From JAJPKK01 sp963787675 (GTDB lineage: Bacteria > Pseudomonadota > Alphaproteobacteria > Rhizobiales > Xanthobacteraceae), in NCBI GenBank assembly GCA_963787675.1, contig CAWBDV010000004.1:186001-250000 (forward strand): a stretch of DNA of 64,000 nucleotides. Reading direction: 5' to 3'. This document shows, piece by piece, positions 26,405-35,773 of this stretch. Below the pieces are notes generated by a model. The model was not told the DNA's origin. It did not search any database and saw only the letters and a program-made list of their open reading frames with translations. Position numbers and translations under genes: made by a program. How positions within the stretch are numbered: the stretch's first letter is position 1; every line of letters starts with the position of its first letter.

Positions 26405-27423
26405 GCGAAACCTCCATCCGCATAAACGTCGGTGCACAGGATGTCGGCCGGCGGCATCGGCGCCGCCTTGCATTTCTCGGTCGCCTCATCGACGACGCGG
26501 CGCACGTCCTTCTCGATGCCGACGATGACATCCTCGCTGACGCCAAACTGGCGGAGCCGCTCGCGATAGAGCTTGACCGGATCGTGTTTCTTCCACTCGT
26601 CGAGTTCGCCTTCGGGGCGGTATTTCGCCGGGTCGGCGCGCGAGTGGCCGCTGTGGCGATAGGTGATCGCCTCGATCAATGATGGCCCTTTGCCGGCGCG
26701 GGCGCGCACATAGGCGGCGGCCGCGGTCCGGTAGACGACGTCGGCATCGTTGCCGTCGATGATGATGCGGTCGAGGCCGTAGGCCGATGCGCGGTCGGCG
26801 GCCGGATGTTCGACTGCGGTCACCTCGCCGATCGGCGTGTATTCCATGTAGAGATTGTTCTCGCACACGAACACCACCGGCAGCTTCCAGACCGCCGCGA
26901 AATTCAGCGCCTCGTGAAAGGCGCCGATGTTCGTCGTGCCGTCGCCGAAGAAGCACACCGTCACGTCGTCCTGCCCCTTGTATTGCGCGCGCAACGCAGC
27001 CCCGCAGGCGATCGGCAGATGCGCGCCGATGATGGCGTAGGAGCCCATCACGCCGTGTTCGACGGAGGTCAGATGCATCGAGCCGCCCTTGCCACGCATC
27101 AAACCGTTGTCGCGCTGCATCAGTTCGCCAAGTACCTTCTCGACCGGGACGCCGCGCGCCAGCGTATGGGCGTGACCGCGGTAAGTACAGAACGAAAGAT
27201 CGCCCGGCTTCATGGCGGTGGCGAAGCCAGCCGCGATCGCTTCCTGCCCGAGCGAGAGGTGGCTCGTGCCTTTGACCAGGTTCTGCAGGAACAGGTCGAA
27301 CGCGCGCTGCTCGGCTTCGCGCAACTCGAATTGGGTGCGGTAGAGACGGAGCCGCGTCGCCTCGCCGATATCATCATTTGCCCGGTCGAAGACGGGCATC
27401 GGGGCAGTCGCGGGCTTCTTCAT
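26392..27423 (-). CDS. 2-oxoacid dehydrogenase E1 component, alpha subunit
   Basis: A 343-residue ThDP-binding subunit. The ThDP motif is FFGDGTTNIGAFHEALNFAAVWKLPVVFVCENNLY (GDG…NN). Phosphorylation-loop-like YRHSGHSRADP and SHLSLGQEAIAAGFATAM are also typical of AcoA/PdhA. ATG 27423 is chosen because GGTGGA precedes it, rather than a GTG nine bases upstream. First gene of the two-gene operon. Acetoin dehydrogenase is a plausible alternative to pyruvate dehydrogenase; the sequence alone does not decide. Confidence 0.92.
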   Translation of the reverse strand: MKKPATAPMPVFDRANDDIGEATRLRLYRTQFELREAEQRAFDLFLQNLVKGTSHLSLGQEAIAAGFATAMKPGDLSFCTYRGHAHTLARGVPVEKVLGELMQRDNGLMRGKGGSMHLTSVEHGVMGSYAIIGAHLPIACGAALRAQYKGQDDVTVCFFGDGTTNIGAFHEALNFAAVWKLPVVFVCENNLYMEYTPIGEVTAVEHPAADRASAYGLDRIIIDGNDADVVYRTAAAAYVRARAGKGPSLIEAITYRHSGHSRADPAKYRPEGELDEWKKHDPVKLYRERLRQFGVSEDVIVGIEKDVRRVVDEATEKCKAAPMPPADILCTDVYADGGFAWRN

Positions 27424-27628
27424 TGATTCCACCTGAAAACCGGCCAGCGCCGGCGAAAAACGCTGCCCGTCTCTATCAGGCTTGGCCCGGATCGTTCAAC
27501 CGGCGTGTTCGCCGACGTCACGGGTGGCGACACGCCGCGACCACGTCGATCGCCGTTGTTTTCGCGAACGCCTCCCCATACGCTCGGTGAACCAGCCCGA
27601 GCGCGACCACGCCAGATCCGGAGGCTTC

Positions 27629-28018
27629 ATGCAGAAATCATTTGTCCGCGGCGAACGCCCGCAGCAGCGCGGCTACTCGCCCGCGGTCATCACCCAGGGC
27701 GAAGGCAAGATCATCTGGCTTGCCGGCCAGGGCGGCCACATCGATGACGCCGGCAAGTCGCTCGCCGGCGACTTCGAAGCGCAGTGCCGGCAGACGTTTC
27801 GCAACATCGAGAAGACCCTCGGCCAATCCGGCGCAAAGCTTTCCGACATGGTGACCATGACGGTCTTCCTGATCGATGCGCGCTACACGACCCGCATGAC
27901 CGAAATCCGCCGCGAGATTTTCGGCAACGATTTTCCGGCAAGCGCCGCGATCACGGTCACGGGCTTTGCCGATCCCAACATGATGATCGAAATTCAGGGC
28001 GTCGCAGTCATCGGATAG
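27629..28018 (+). CDS. Rid-superfamily protein lacking the RidA catalytic Arg
   Basis: A 129-residue YjgF/YER057c/UK114 protein (IIWLAGQGGHIDD, then CRQTFRNIEKTLGQSGAKLSDMVTMTVFLID). RidA enzymes that deaminate 2-aminoacrylate have an Arg in the ARS/ART..VEV segment. The equivalent here is SAAITVTGFADP, with no Arg, so it belongs to another Rid subgroup and need not have imine deaminase activity. A C-terminal MIEIQGVAVIG completes the fold. GGAGG precedes the ATG. It is divergent from the E1 operon. Confidence 0.85.
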   Translation: MQKSFVRGERPQQRGYSPAVITQGEGKIIWLAGQGGHIDDAGKSLAGDFEAQCRQTFRNIEKTLGQSGAKLSDMVTMTVFLIDARYTTRMTEIRREIFGNDFPASAAITVTGFADPNMMIEIQGVAVIG

Positions 28019-28036
28019 CGGTCGCGCCAATATCTT

Positions 28037-28172
28037 GTAGCCCGGATGAAGGACCGCGAAAGCGGTCCGAAATCCGGGGCTGGCCTCGAAAGCCGGGGGC
28101 CGGCGATACAACGTCGCGACGTCGGCCCCGCGGAGCATGACCCCGGATTTCGCTGCGCTTCATCCGGGCTAC
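28037..28172. repeat. Inverted-repeat element D (GTAGCCCGGATGAAG ends)
   Basis: GTAGCCCGGATGAAG at 28037-28051 is mirrored exactly at 28158-28172 (CTTCATCCGGGCTAC). Nested palindromes lie inside (GGACCGC/GCGGTCC; GGCCGGCG). It fills the space between two convergent genes and can act as a bidirectional transcription stop. Such elements are common between rhizobial genes. Confidence 0.85.
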
Positions 28173-28179
28173 GATCAGC

Positions 28180-29112
28180 TCATGATTTCCGCGGCCCACG
28201 CACCCGCTCGCGGTGGAAAATATAGAGCCCGGAGCCGATCACGATCGCGGCGCCGAGGAGCGTGTAGCGATCGGGAACATCGCCGAACACCGTGTAGCCA
28301 AGAATGATGACCCAGACGAGTTGGGTGTAGAGAAATGACGACAGGAGCGAGGCGGGCGCGTGCCGGTGCGCGGCGATCAGCATGTAATGCCCGATACTCG
28401 CAAGCGCGCCGGTCATGACAAGAAGCAAGGCCTCGAAGGCGTCAACCGGCTTCCAGAAAAACGGTACCACGGGCAGCATGATCGCGGCCCCCACGACATT
28501 GGTATAAAACAGCGTCGTCTCGTTTGAATCGGTGCGCGTCAGCAGGCGCGTCGCCAGGAAATAGATCGCGTAGCTCATGGTCGCGAGGAGCGCGAGGATC
28601 ATGGCCGGGTGCGCGGAACCCACGCCCGGCCGCGTCACGACCAGAATTCCGATGAAGCCGACGCCGATCGCTGCCCAGCGGCGCGCGCCAACCCACTCGC
28701 CGAGCGCCGGGCCCGACAGCGCCGCGACAAAAAACGGCGTCGAGAAGGTGATCGCCAGCACCTGATCGAGGCGCATGTATTTGAGAGCGAAGAAATTGAA
28801 CATGGTCGAGCCGAGCAGCACGGTCGCACGGCCGACCTGGAGGGCCGGCCGCGCCGTCACGAGCAACGCGGGACGCGTAATCGGGTTGGCGACGACGAGA
28901 GCGAGCAGCAGCGCGCAGGTGTAGCGCGCCCACACCACCTGCATCACATCGATGTGCCGGCCGAGATACTTTGCCGTCGTGTCGAGGCACGCAAACGTGC
29001 CGATCGCGCCGCACATCAGCACGATGCCCCAGGCGACGCTCCCGCGTCCCCAATGGAAGAGAGGGCCCCCCTTCGTGTCGCCGCCGGTGACCTGGGTCTG
29101 ACGATCGACCAC
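28180..29112 (-). CDS. EamA-family (DMT) transporter
   Basis: About 310 residues and ten transmembrane helices in two EamA repeats (GIVLMCGAIGTFACLDTTAKYLG, TMFNFFALKYMRLDQVLAITF; second repeat MILALLATMSYAIYFLATRLL, then LLSSFLYTQLVWVIILGYTVFGDVP). Typical of drug/metabolite or amino-acid exporters of the inner membrane. GTG 29112 is chosen because longer starts run into the upstream permease gene. Four bases separate it from that permease, so it is last in the ABC operon. Confidence 0.82.
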   Translation of the reverse strand: MVDRQTQVTGGDTKGGPLFHWGRGSVAWGIVLMCGAIGTFACLDTTAKYLGRHIDVMQVVWARYTCALLLALVVANPITRPALLVTARPALQVGRATVLLGSTMFNFFALKYMRLDQVLAITFSTPFFVAALSGPALGEWVGARRWAAIGVGFIGILVVTRPGVGSAHPAMILALLATMSYAIYFLATRLLTRTDSNETTLFYTNVVGAAIMLPVVPFFWKPVDAFEALLLVMTGALASIGHYMLIAAHRHAPASLLSSFLYTQLVWVIILGYTVFGDVPDRYTLLGAAIVIGSGLYIFHRERVRGPRKS

Positions 29113-29116
29113 GCTC

Positions 29117-29926
29117 TTACTCGCTACCGATCGCGCTCTCGTGCCATCGGCGCAACAGCAAATGAGACAGGAGCGACAGCACAAAGAAGATCAGGATGCC
29201 GGCGACCGACAGCAGGATCAGCGCCGCGAACAGGCGCGGGATGTTGAGGCGATAGCTCGATTCGGCAATGCGATAGGCAAGGCCGGAGCCGGCGCCGGCG
29301 GAGCCCGCCGCGATCTCGGCAACGACGGCGCCGATCAGGGCAAGGCCTCCCGCGATTTTGAGCCCGCCCAGGATGTAAGGGAGCGCCGCCGGCAATTTGA
29401 GCCGCAGCAGCACCGCAAGGCCCGACGCGTCATGGATTTCGAACAGATCGGCGAGATTGCGGTCGACGGAATTGAGCCCCAGCGTGGTGTTGGCAAGGAT
29501 CGGGAAGAACGCGACGATCCAGGCGCAGGTGAGGACCGCGGCATATTGGGGCAGGTAGACGAGGAGGAGCGGCGCGATCGCAACGACCGGGGTGACCTGG
29601 AGGATGACCGCGTAAGGATAGAAGCAGTTCTCGATCAGGCGCGATTGATTGAACAACACCGCCAATCCGACGCCGCCGACGAGGGCAAGTGCGAGCGCCT
29701 CGAAGGTCGTCGTCAGCGTGACCAGCAGCGAATTCCATAGGAGCGGCCAATCGGACACGAGCGTCGCCGCGACAAGACCGGGTCCCGGCAGCAGGAACGG
29801 CGGGATATTTTTGATCCGCACCACTTCTTCCCAGGCGAGGACACCGAGCGCGAGCATCGCAATCGGCAGCACGATGCGCTGCCATGGGACGGCGCCCTTC
29901 TTGTTGGGTCGATCGGCGAGACTCAT
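29117..29926 (-). CDS. ABC importer permease (SsuC/TauC/ThiX type)
   Basis: A 269-residue inner-membrane permease with six predicted helices and the BPD_transp_1 EAA-like loop. RLKLPAALPYILGGLKIAGGLALIGAVVAEIAAGSAGAGSGL spans the coupling helix. It opens with LGVLAWEEVVRIKNIPPFLLPGP, typical of NMT1/nitrate/sulfonate importers. The start overlaps the ATPase stop (ATGA, 29923-29926). Partner of the ATPase at 29923 and the binding protein at 30891. Confidence 0.92.
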   Translation of the reverse strand: MSLADRPNKKGAVPWQRIVLPIAMLALGVLAWEEVVRIKNIPPFLLPGPGLVAATLVSDWPLLWNSLLVTLTTTFEALALALVGGVGLAVLFNQSRLIENCFYPYAVILQVTPVVAIAPLLLVYLPQYAAVLTCAWIVAFFPILANTTLGLNSVDRNLADLFEIHDASGLAVLLRLKLPAALPYILGGLKIAGGLALIGAVVAEIAAGSAGAGSGLAYRIAESSYRLNIPRLFAALILLSVAGILIFFVLSLLSHLLLRRWHESAIGSE

Positions 29927-30735
29927 TGCGGTGCCTCATCCGCCATGGCGTGGGCGAGGGTCTCCGAAGCGACGCGGCAATAGCCGGCGTATTCCCCCGA
30001 GGTGCGAAAGCTTTCGAGGCGCGGATAGGGCACATCGACCGCAACCTCGGCAAACACCCGTCCTGGCTGCGGCGACATCACCACGATGCGGCTCGAGAGG
30101 TAGACCGATTCGAACACCGAATGGGTCACGAACACGACGGTATTGCCGACCGCCTGCCACAGTTCCAGGAGATCATTGTTGAGCTTGAAGCGCGTGATCT
30201 CGTCGAGCGCCGCGAACGGCTCGTCCATCAGGAGCAACGGCGGATCAGTCACCAGCGCTCGCGCGATCGATACCCGCATCTTCATGCCGCCGGAGAGTTC
30301 GCGCGGATAGGCATCGCGGAATGCCGCGAGCCCCACCCGATCAATGGCGTCCGCCGCGCGCCGCCTAGTGACGTCCGGGCTCGCGCCTTCAAGCACAAGC
30401 GGCAGCATCACGTTGCGCAGCACCGTCGCCCAGGGCATCAGCGTCGGCTCCTGAAAGACGAAGCCGACCTCGAGCCCGTTGCGGCGGGCGCCGGGTTTGG
30501 TGCCGCGCCAGGAGATCTTGCCGCGGGTCGGTGCGCCGAGCCCGGCGATCATCCGCAACGCCGTCGACTTGCCACAGCCGGACGGCCCAAGCAGCGAGAC
30601 GAACTCGCCGCCCCGGATCGAAAGATCGAGGCCATCGAGCGCAACCCTTCCGTTGGCAAATGTTTTGCCGACGCCCGCGAGCGCGACGACGGGCGCCGGT
30701 GCGGCTGTAGTTAGTGGTGAGGCGGCGGAAGGCAT
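29923..30735 (-). CDS. ABC importer ATPase (SsuB/TauB type)
   Basis: A 270-residue ATPase: Walker A LLGPSGCGKST, Q-loop FVFQEPTLMPW, signature LSGGMKMR, Walker B LLLMDEPFAALDE, H-loop VTHSVFE. The Q-loop and the DEPFAALD continuation are typical of nitrate/sulfonate/NMT1-type importers. The C-terminal tail contains SGEYAGYCRVASETLAHAM, usual in THI5-associated ATPases. Second gene of the operon; repeat element C lies between it and the binding-protein gene. Confidence 0.92.
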   Translation of the reverse strand: MPSAASPLTTAAPAPVVALAGVGKTFANGRVALDGLDLSIRGGEFVSLLGPSGCGKSTALRMIAGLGAPTRGKISWRGTKPGARRNGLEVGFVFQEPTLMPWATVLRNVMLPLVLEGASPDVTRRRAADAIDRVGLAAFRDAYPRELSGGMKMRVSIARALVTDPPLLLMDEPFAALDEITRFKLNNDLLELWQAVGNTVVFVTHSVFESVYLSSRIVVMSPQPGRVFAEVAVDVPYPRLESFRTSGEYAGYCRVASETLAHAMADEAPQ

Positions 30736-30746
30736 CGGAGCTTACC

Positions 30747-30870
30747 CGTAGGGTGCGCAAAGCGCGGACTTATCCGCGCGTGCGCACCGGTTGGAATCAG
30801 AAGGTGCGCACGGCGGACCAACGTCCGGCGCTCCCTTTCCGAGATCTCGACCGCCTTTGCACACCCTACG
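30747..30870. repeat. Dispersed inverted-repeat element C (copy 1)
   Basis: Begins CGTAGGGTGCGCAAAGCGCG and ends CTTTGCACACCCTACG, a 15/16 match to the inverse of its own start. An inner arm GTGCGCAC recurs. Related elements start at 39866 and 53497. This copy sits inside an operon between the binding-protein gene and the ATPase gene and would form a large hairpin in the mRNA. Confidence 0.85.
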
Positions 30871-30890
30871 CAAAAATACTGACAATGAAG

Positions 30891-31943
30891 CTAATTCCGC
30901 CGCAGCTCCAGGCCGACCTTGCGATTGACGAAGCGCAGCGTGTAGGAGCGTCGATAGTCGAGGCTCGCTTTGACCAAGCCGGCGCGCACCATCTTGTCGA
31001 AGAACCTTGCCATGCGCGCGTCGGTCATGGTGCCGATGCCGAGCTCAAGCGAGTCGCCCGAGTCGACGATGCCATATTCCTTCATCTTGGCGACCGAGTA
31101 GGCGAGCAGTTCGTCGGTCATCTCCGGATTCTCGCGCTTGATGATTGCGTTGGCAGCGCTGTTGTCGCCGTAGATGTAATTGTACCAGCCGATGATCGAG
31201 GCATCGACGAAGCGCTGCACCATGTCGCCGCGACGCTCGACGAGATCCTGCCGCGTCTCGATCAAGGTCGAATAGCTGTTGAATCCGTAGTCGGCGATCA
31301 GGAACACCTTTGGCGTCACGTGCGTGAGCTTCTCGATCGCAAAGGGCTCGGACGTGACGTAACCTTGCATGGCGCTGTCGCGATTGGCGAGGAACGGCTG
31401 AGGGTTGAACGTGTAAGGCCTGACCTGGGCATCGACAAAGCCGTAATCGGCCTTGAGCCACTGGAAATAGCTCGCCATCCCCTCCTTTGAGATAAAGAGG
31501 GTGAGGTTCTTCAGGTCCTTGAAGTCATTGATGCCCTGGTTGGGATGTGCGATCAGCACCTGCGGCTCCTTCTGGAACATCGCGGCGACCACCAGGGTTG
31601 GAATGTTCTGCTCGACCGCGTCGAAGGACTGCAGGGTGTTGGCGCTGAGATAGAAATCGATCTTCCCGACCGGCAGCAGGATGCGGCTGTTCACCTGCGG
31701 GCCGCCCTGGATGATGGTGACATCGAGGCCGTAGCGGCGATAAGTGCCATCGGCCAGGGCCTGGTAGAAACCGCCGTGCTCGGCTTCCGCCACCCAGTTG
31801 GTGGCGAAGGAGACCTTGTCGAGCGTCTGCGCGACGGCAGCATTGCTTCCCATCATGTTGCCCGCTGTCGCGCAGGCGATTAGACCGAGGATCGCCAGGC
31901 GACGAGTGCCGGACACCGTTCCTGGAAAAGAGAAGCCCTTCAT
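30891..31943 (-). CDS. NMT1/THI5-type ABC substrate-binding protein
   Basis: A 350-residue periplasmic protein with a signal peptide (RRLAILGLIACATAGNMMGSNAAVAQ) and the NMT1 pattern VSFATNWVAEAEHGGFYQALADGTYRRYGLDVTIIQGGPQVN. The E-HGGFYQA and later GWYNYIYGD segments match ABC proteins for pyrimidine precursors, riboflavin or similar ring compounds. First gene of the importer operon. The divergent creatininase-family gene starts 66 bases away and may process the imported amide. Confidence 0.9.
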   Translation of the reverse strand: MKGFSFPGTVSGTRRLAILGLIACATAGNMMGSNAAVAQTLDKVSFATNWVAEAEHGGFYQALADGTYRRYGLDVTIIQGGPQVNSRILLPVGKIDFYLSANTLQSFDAVEQNIPTLVVAAMFQKEPQVLIAHPNQGINDFKDLKNLTLFISKEGMASYFQWLKADYGFVDAQVRPYTFNPQPFLANRDSAMQGYVTSEPFAIEKLTHVTPKVFLIADYGFNSYSTLIETRQDLVERRGDMVQRFVDASIIGWYNYIYGDNSAANAIIKRENPEMTDELLAYSVAKMKEYGIVDSGDSLELGIGTMTDARMARFFDKMVRAGLVKASLDYRRSYTLRFVNRKVGLELRRN

Positions 31944-32009
31944 GAATTCATCTCCAAACGTTCGCGCGAACCTTACGCGAGCAGGTCTTTAAAGGCGAGT
32001 AATCACGAC

Positions 32010-32825
32010 ATGATGCCGAAGCGAGTGTGGGCCGAAATGTCCTGGACCGATGTGGCGGCCGGCGATACCGGACGCTGGATTGCCGTGCTGCCGGTCGCCG
32101 CTGTCGAACAGCACGGGCCGCACCTCCCGCTCGGGGTCGATTCGTTCATTGCCGAGGCCTATATTGCCCGCGTCCTGCCGTTGTTGCCCGCCGACCTGCC
32201 GGTGAGCTTCCTGCCGGTGCAAAAGATCGGCCAGTCCGACGAGCACTGCCAGTTTCCCGGTACGCTATCGTTTTCGGCGCGAACCGCGATCGGCGCCTAT
32301 ACGGAGATCGGCGAAAGTCTCCATCGCTGCGGGGTGTGCAAGCTCGTCATCGTCACGAGCCACGGCGGAAATGTCGCCGCAATGGATATCGTTGCGCGCG
32401 ACCTGCGCGTGCGCCTCAATATGCTCGCGGTCACGTGCGCGTGGCACCGCTTCGGATATCCCGCGGGGACGTTCGAGCGGATGGAAGTACGCCACGGCGT
32501 GCATGCGGGTGACGTGGAGACGTCGCTCGTTCTCGCCGATCGGCCCGAGACCGTACACATGGAACGCGCCGCAGCGGCCACTCCGGTCACCTTGAAGATG
32601 GCCGAGGACTTCAAATGGCTGAGCGCGTTCCGGCCGGTCGGGTTCGGGTGGATGACCCAGGACCTCCACCCGAGCGGCGCGGTCGGCGATGGCACGCTTG
32701 CGACCGCCCAAAAGGGCGAAGCCGCGCTCGCCCATGGCGCCAAGGCCTTTGTCGAATTGTTGCAGGACGTCGACCGTTTCGATCTCAAGCGTCTTGCCGA
32801 TGGTCCGCTCGGCGAAAAGCCGTAG
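32010..32825 (+). CDS. Creatininase/creatinine amidohydrolase family protein
   Basis: A 271-residue metal-dependent amidohydrolase. Metal ligands include Glu33, His35 and Asp44 in AAVEQHGPHLPLGVD, then VTSHGGN and GVHAGDVETSLVL, all diagnostic. The family includes creatininase, formylpyrimidine and 3-dehydro-scyllo-inosose hydrolases. Divergence from the NMT1 importer suggests an imported cyclic amide or pyrimidine substrate (inference). A second ATG immediately follows the first. Confidence 0.9.
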   Translation: MMPKRVWAEMSWTDVAAGDTGRWIAVLPVAAVEQHGPHLPLGVDSFIAEAYIARVLPLLPADLPVSFLPVQKIGQSDEHCQFPGTLSFSARTAIGAYTEIGESLHRCGVCKLVIVTSHGGNVAAMDIVARDLRVRLNMLAVTCAWHRFGYPAGTFERMEVRHGVHAGDVETSLVLADRPETVHMERAAAATPVTLKMAEDFKWLSAFRPVGFGWMTQDLHPSGAVGDGTLATAQKGEAALAHGAKAFVELLQDVDRFDLKRLADGPLGEKP

Positions 32826-32828
32826 GGT

Positions 32829-33170
32829 GCGCTCTACGTCACGACGTTCGTGCTGGTGTTCAACAACGACAAGTACAATCAGATGTCGGCGCTGCAGAAG
32901 AAGGTCATTGATGACCATTGCACCAACGAATGGGCCGGCAAGGTCGGCGGACCGTGGGGCGAATTCGAGCACGACGGCATTGCCAAGGTGAAGGCCGAGC
33001 CCGGCCAGGACATCTACACGCTCAATGCGGAACAGCTGGCGCTGTGGAAGCAGGCCGCCGAGCCCCTGGAGAAGACCTGGGCCGCCAACGCCCGCAAGGC
33101 CGGCATCGATCCTGCCGTCGCGATGAGAGACCTCAAGGATCAATTGGCGAAATATCACGCAGGTTATTGA
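32829..33170 (+). pseudogene. TRAP transporter DctP-type binding protein, C-terminal fragment
   Basis: ALYVTTFVLVFNNDKYNQMSALQKKVIDDHCTNEWAGKVGG is the C-terminal third of a TRAP substrate-binding protein, ending LKDQLAKYHAGY. The first two thirds and the signal peptide are missing. The fragment begins within three bases of the creatininase-family stop codon. The junction reads CGTAGGGTGCGC, which is also the start of repeat element C, suggesting a deletion with an endpoint in that repeat. Confidence 0.8.
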
Positions 33171-33212
33171 GCGAGGGGGCTCGAGAGACGGCGTTTGCGC
33201 GCGGTCCAACCG

Positions 33213-33233
33213 CCCGCCCACATAGTGGGCGGG
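33213..33233 (+). terminator. Strong 9-bp GC stem-loop
   Basis: CCCGCCCAC-ATA-GTGGGCGGG, a perfect stem with a 3-base loop, 43 bases after the TRAP fragment. It is followed by a mixed G/T stretch rather than a clean T-run. A probable transcription stop. Confidence 0.5.
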
Positions 33234-33413
33234 GCCGGTTTGGGGGCGGATAATTGCAATTCCGGCTAGCGGCAGGTCTGACTCATCAAATTTGCCAATG
33301 GCGCGCGCCTTTCAAGCCGGGCATCGAATCCTATATCCTTCAAACGAACTTCGGCTAACTTCTTGGACATCCAACCGATCACGTGGGGACACCGATCGGC
33401 AACGAGGTGAGTG

Positions 33414-35756
33414 ATGGCGAAATTCGGTATTGGACAGGCGGTGCGTCGGGTCGAGGATCAGCGGTTTGTCATCGGCCAAGGGCGCTATGTCGACGACATC
33501 AGGCTCGCCGGCGAATGTCATGGCGTGACAGTGCTGTCGCCTCACGCGCACGCACGCATCAAGAGCATCGACCTCTCGAAGGCCAAGGCCGCGCCGGGTG
33601 TGCTGTGTGTGCTCACGGGCGCCGATGCCGTCGCCGAAAAGCTCGGCGCCATGACCGCGCACCTGATGCCCGAGGATTTCGGCGCCCCCAAGGGTCACCG
33701 CACCTTCCAGCCGCTGCTGGTCGCCGACAAGGTTCGCTGCGTCGGCGATCGCGTCGCCTTCGTCGTCGCCGAAACGTTTGCGCAAGCGCGGGACGCCGCC
33801 GAAATGATCACGGTCGACTACGAGCCACTGCCCGCTGTCGCCAATATCGAGGATGCAGCGAAGGAAGGCGCGCCGAAGGTTTGGGAGGACAACGCGAGCG
33901 GCAACATCGCCTTCCGGCTGATGTTCGGCAGCCAGGAGGCGACTGACGCTGCCTTCGCCAAGGCGAAGCACGTCGTGAAGCTCCGGGTCGAGAACAACCG
34001 CCTGTCGCCGGTATCGATGGAGCCGCGCGTTGCTATCGGCGACTATGACGCCGCCAACGATTTCTACACGCTCTACACCGCCTCGCAGAATCCGCACGGT
34101 GCGCGGATGGAACTGTCCCACATCTTTCATGTGCCGGAGAACCACATCCGTGTGGTTTCGCCCGACGTCGGCGGCGGGTTCGGGCTCAAGGGCGGGATCT
34201 TCCCCGACGACGCACTGGTGGTGTGGGCCTCGCGCAAGCTCAAGCGACCGGTGCGATGGCTCGCAAGCCGCAGCGAGTCGATGCAGACCGATCACCATGG
34301 GCGCGAGATGGTCTACTACGGCGAGCTTGCGCTCGACGAACACGGCAAGATTCTTGGGCTCCGCAGCAAAAGCCTGTTCCAGATGGGCGCCTACTTCGTC
34401 GGCGCGGCGCTCGCGGCCGGTGCGTTCTCGCTGCGGTTCGTGCCGCAGGCCTACGACATCCAGACCATGCACATCATGTCGCAAGGCCTGTTCACGAACA
34501 CGTCGCAAAGCGGCCCCTATCGCGGCGCCGGCCGGCCCGAAGCCGCCTACTTTATGGAGCGGCTGATCGAGCACGCGGCCCATGAGATCGGGATGGAGCC
34601 TGCGGAAATCCGCCGCCGCAACCTCATTCCTCCTGGCAAGCTGCCCTACACGACGCCAACCCATTGGGTCTACGACAGCGGCGAATTCAGCCGCCTGATG
34701 GATCATTGCATCGAGATCAGCGATCCTAAGGGCTATGCCGCGCGGAAAAAGGCGTCGGAGAAGACCGGCAAGCTGCGCGGGCGCGCGGTGAGCTTCTACA
34801 TCGAGTTCGGCGGCATCTTCAACGAGCGTATGGATCTGCGGTTCGATCCGAGCGGCGCACTGTCGATCTTCGGTGGCACCCACTCGCATGGCCAGGGGCA
34901 TGCGACCGTGTTTGCGCAAATGGTCCACGAATGGCTCGGCGTACCGTTCGACCAGATTCGCTATGTGCAGGGCGACACGGCGCAGGTCGCGATCGGACGC
35001 GGAACCTACGGCGCCCGCAGCATGGTGGTCGGCGGCAATGCGCTCAAGGCCGCGGCCGACACCATCATCGACAAAGGCAAGAAGCTCGCCGCGGACATGA
35101 TGGAAGCGGACGCCGGCGATATCGAATTCAAGGACGGCCAGTATCGCGTCAGCGGCACCGACAAGACCATGTCGATCGTCGACGTCGCCAAGGCGTCCTA
35201 TGCGCCGATGGGGCCGCTCACCGACAAGTTCGGCGTCGGCTTGGAATCGACCGGCAGTTACAGCGCGAACCCGCCCAGCCATCCGAACGGCTCGCATGTC
35301 TGCGAGGTCGAGGTCGATCCCGAGACCGGCGAGGTGACGATCGACCGCTACCACGTGGTCGACGATCTCGGCCGCATCATCAATCCGATGATCGTGCGCG
35401 GCCAGATTTAGGGCGGCGTCATCCAGGGCGTCGGCCAGGCGCTGATGGAGCACCACGTCTATGATCGCGACAACGGGCAGCTCATCACCGGTACCTTCAT
35501 GGACTATGCCATGCCGCGCGCGGTCGATCTGCCGAGCATTGACGCGAACATGGAGGAAGTCGCATGCAAGACCAATCCGCTCGGCGTCAAAGGCATCGGC
35601 GAATCCGGCACGATCGGCGCGCCGCCGACGGTGATCAATGCGGTGATCGATGCGCTCCGTCCGCTCGGCGTCGCGCAGATCGACATGCCGGCGACGCCGC
35701 TGCGCGTATGGCAGACGATCCGGCAGGCACAGGCCAAAGGCGCGGCGCACGCCTAG
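33414..35756 (+). pseudogene. Xanthine dehydrogenase-family molybdopterin subunit (form II CoxL-like), in-frame TAG
   Basis: A molybdenum hydroxylase large subunit of about 780 residues. It opens IGQAVRRVEDQRFVIGQGRYVDDI and carries GPYRGAGRPEAAYFMERLIEHAA; the YRGAGR form marks form II CoxL-like enzymes. A TAG at 35409-35411 follows IVRGQI and interrupts an otherwise perfect frame, which continues GGVIQGVGQALMEHHVYDRDNGQ to RQAQAKGAAHA. The codon was probably CAG. Without read-through the protein loses its last 115 residues, including GVKGIGESGTIG near the active site. No small or medium subunit gene is adjacent. Confidence 0.85.
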
Positions 35757-35773
35757 CTGGGAGGAAAGGGAGT

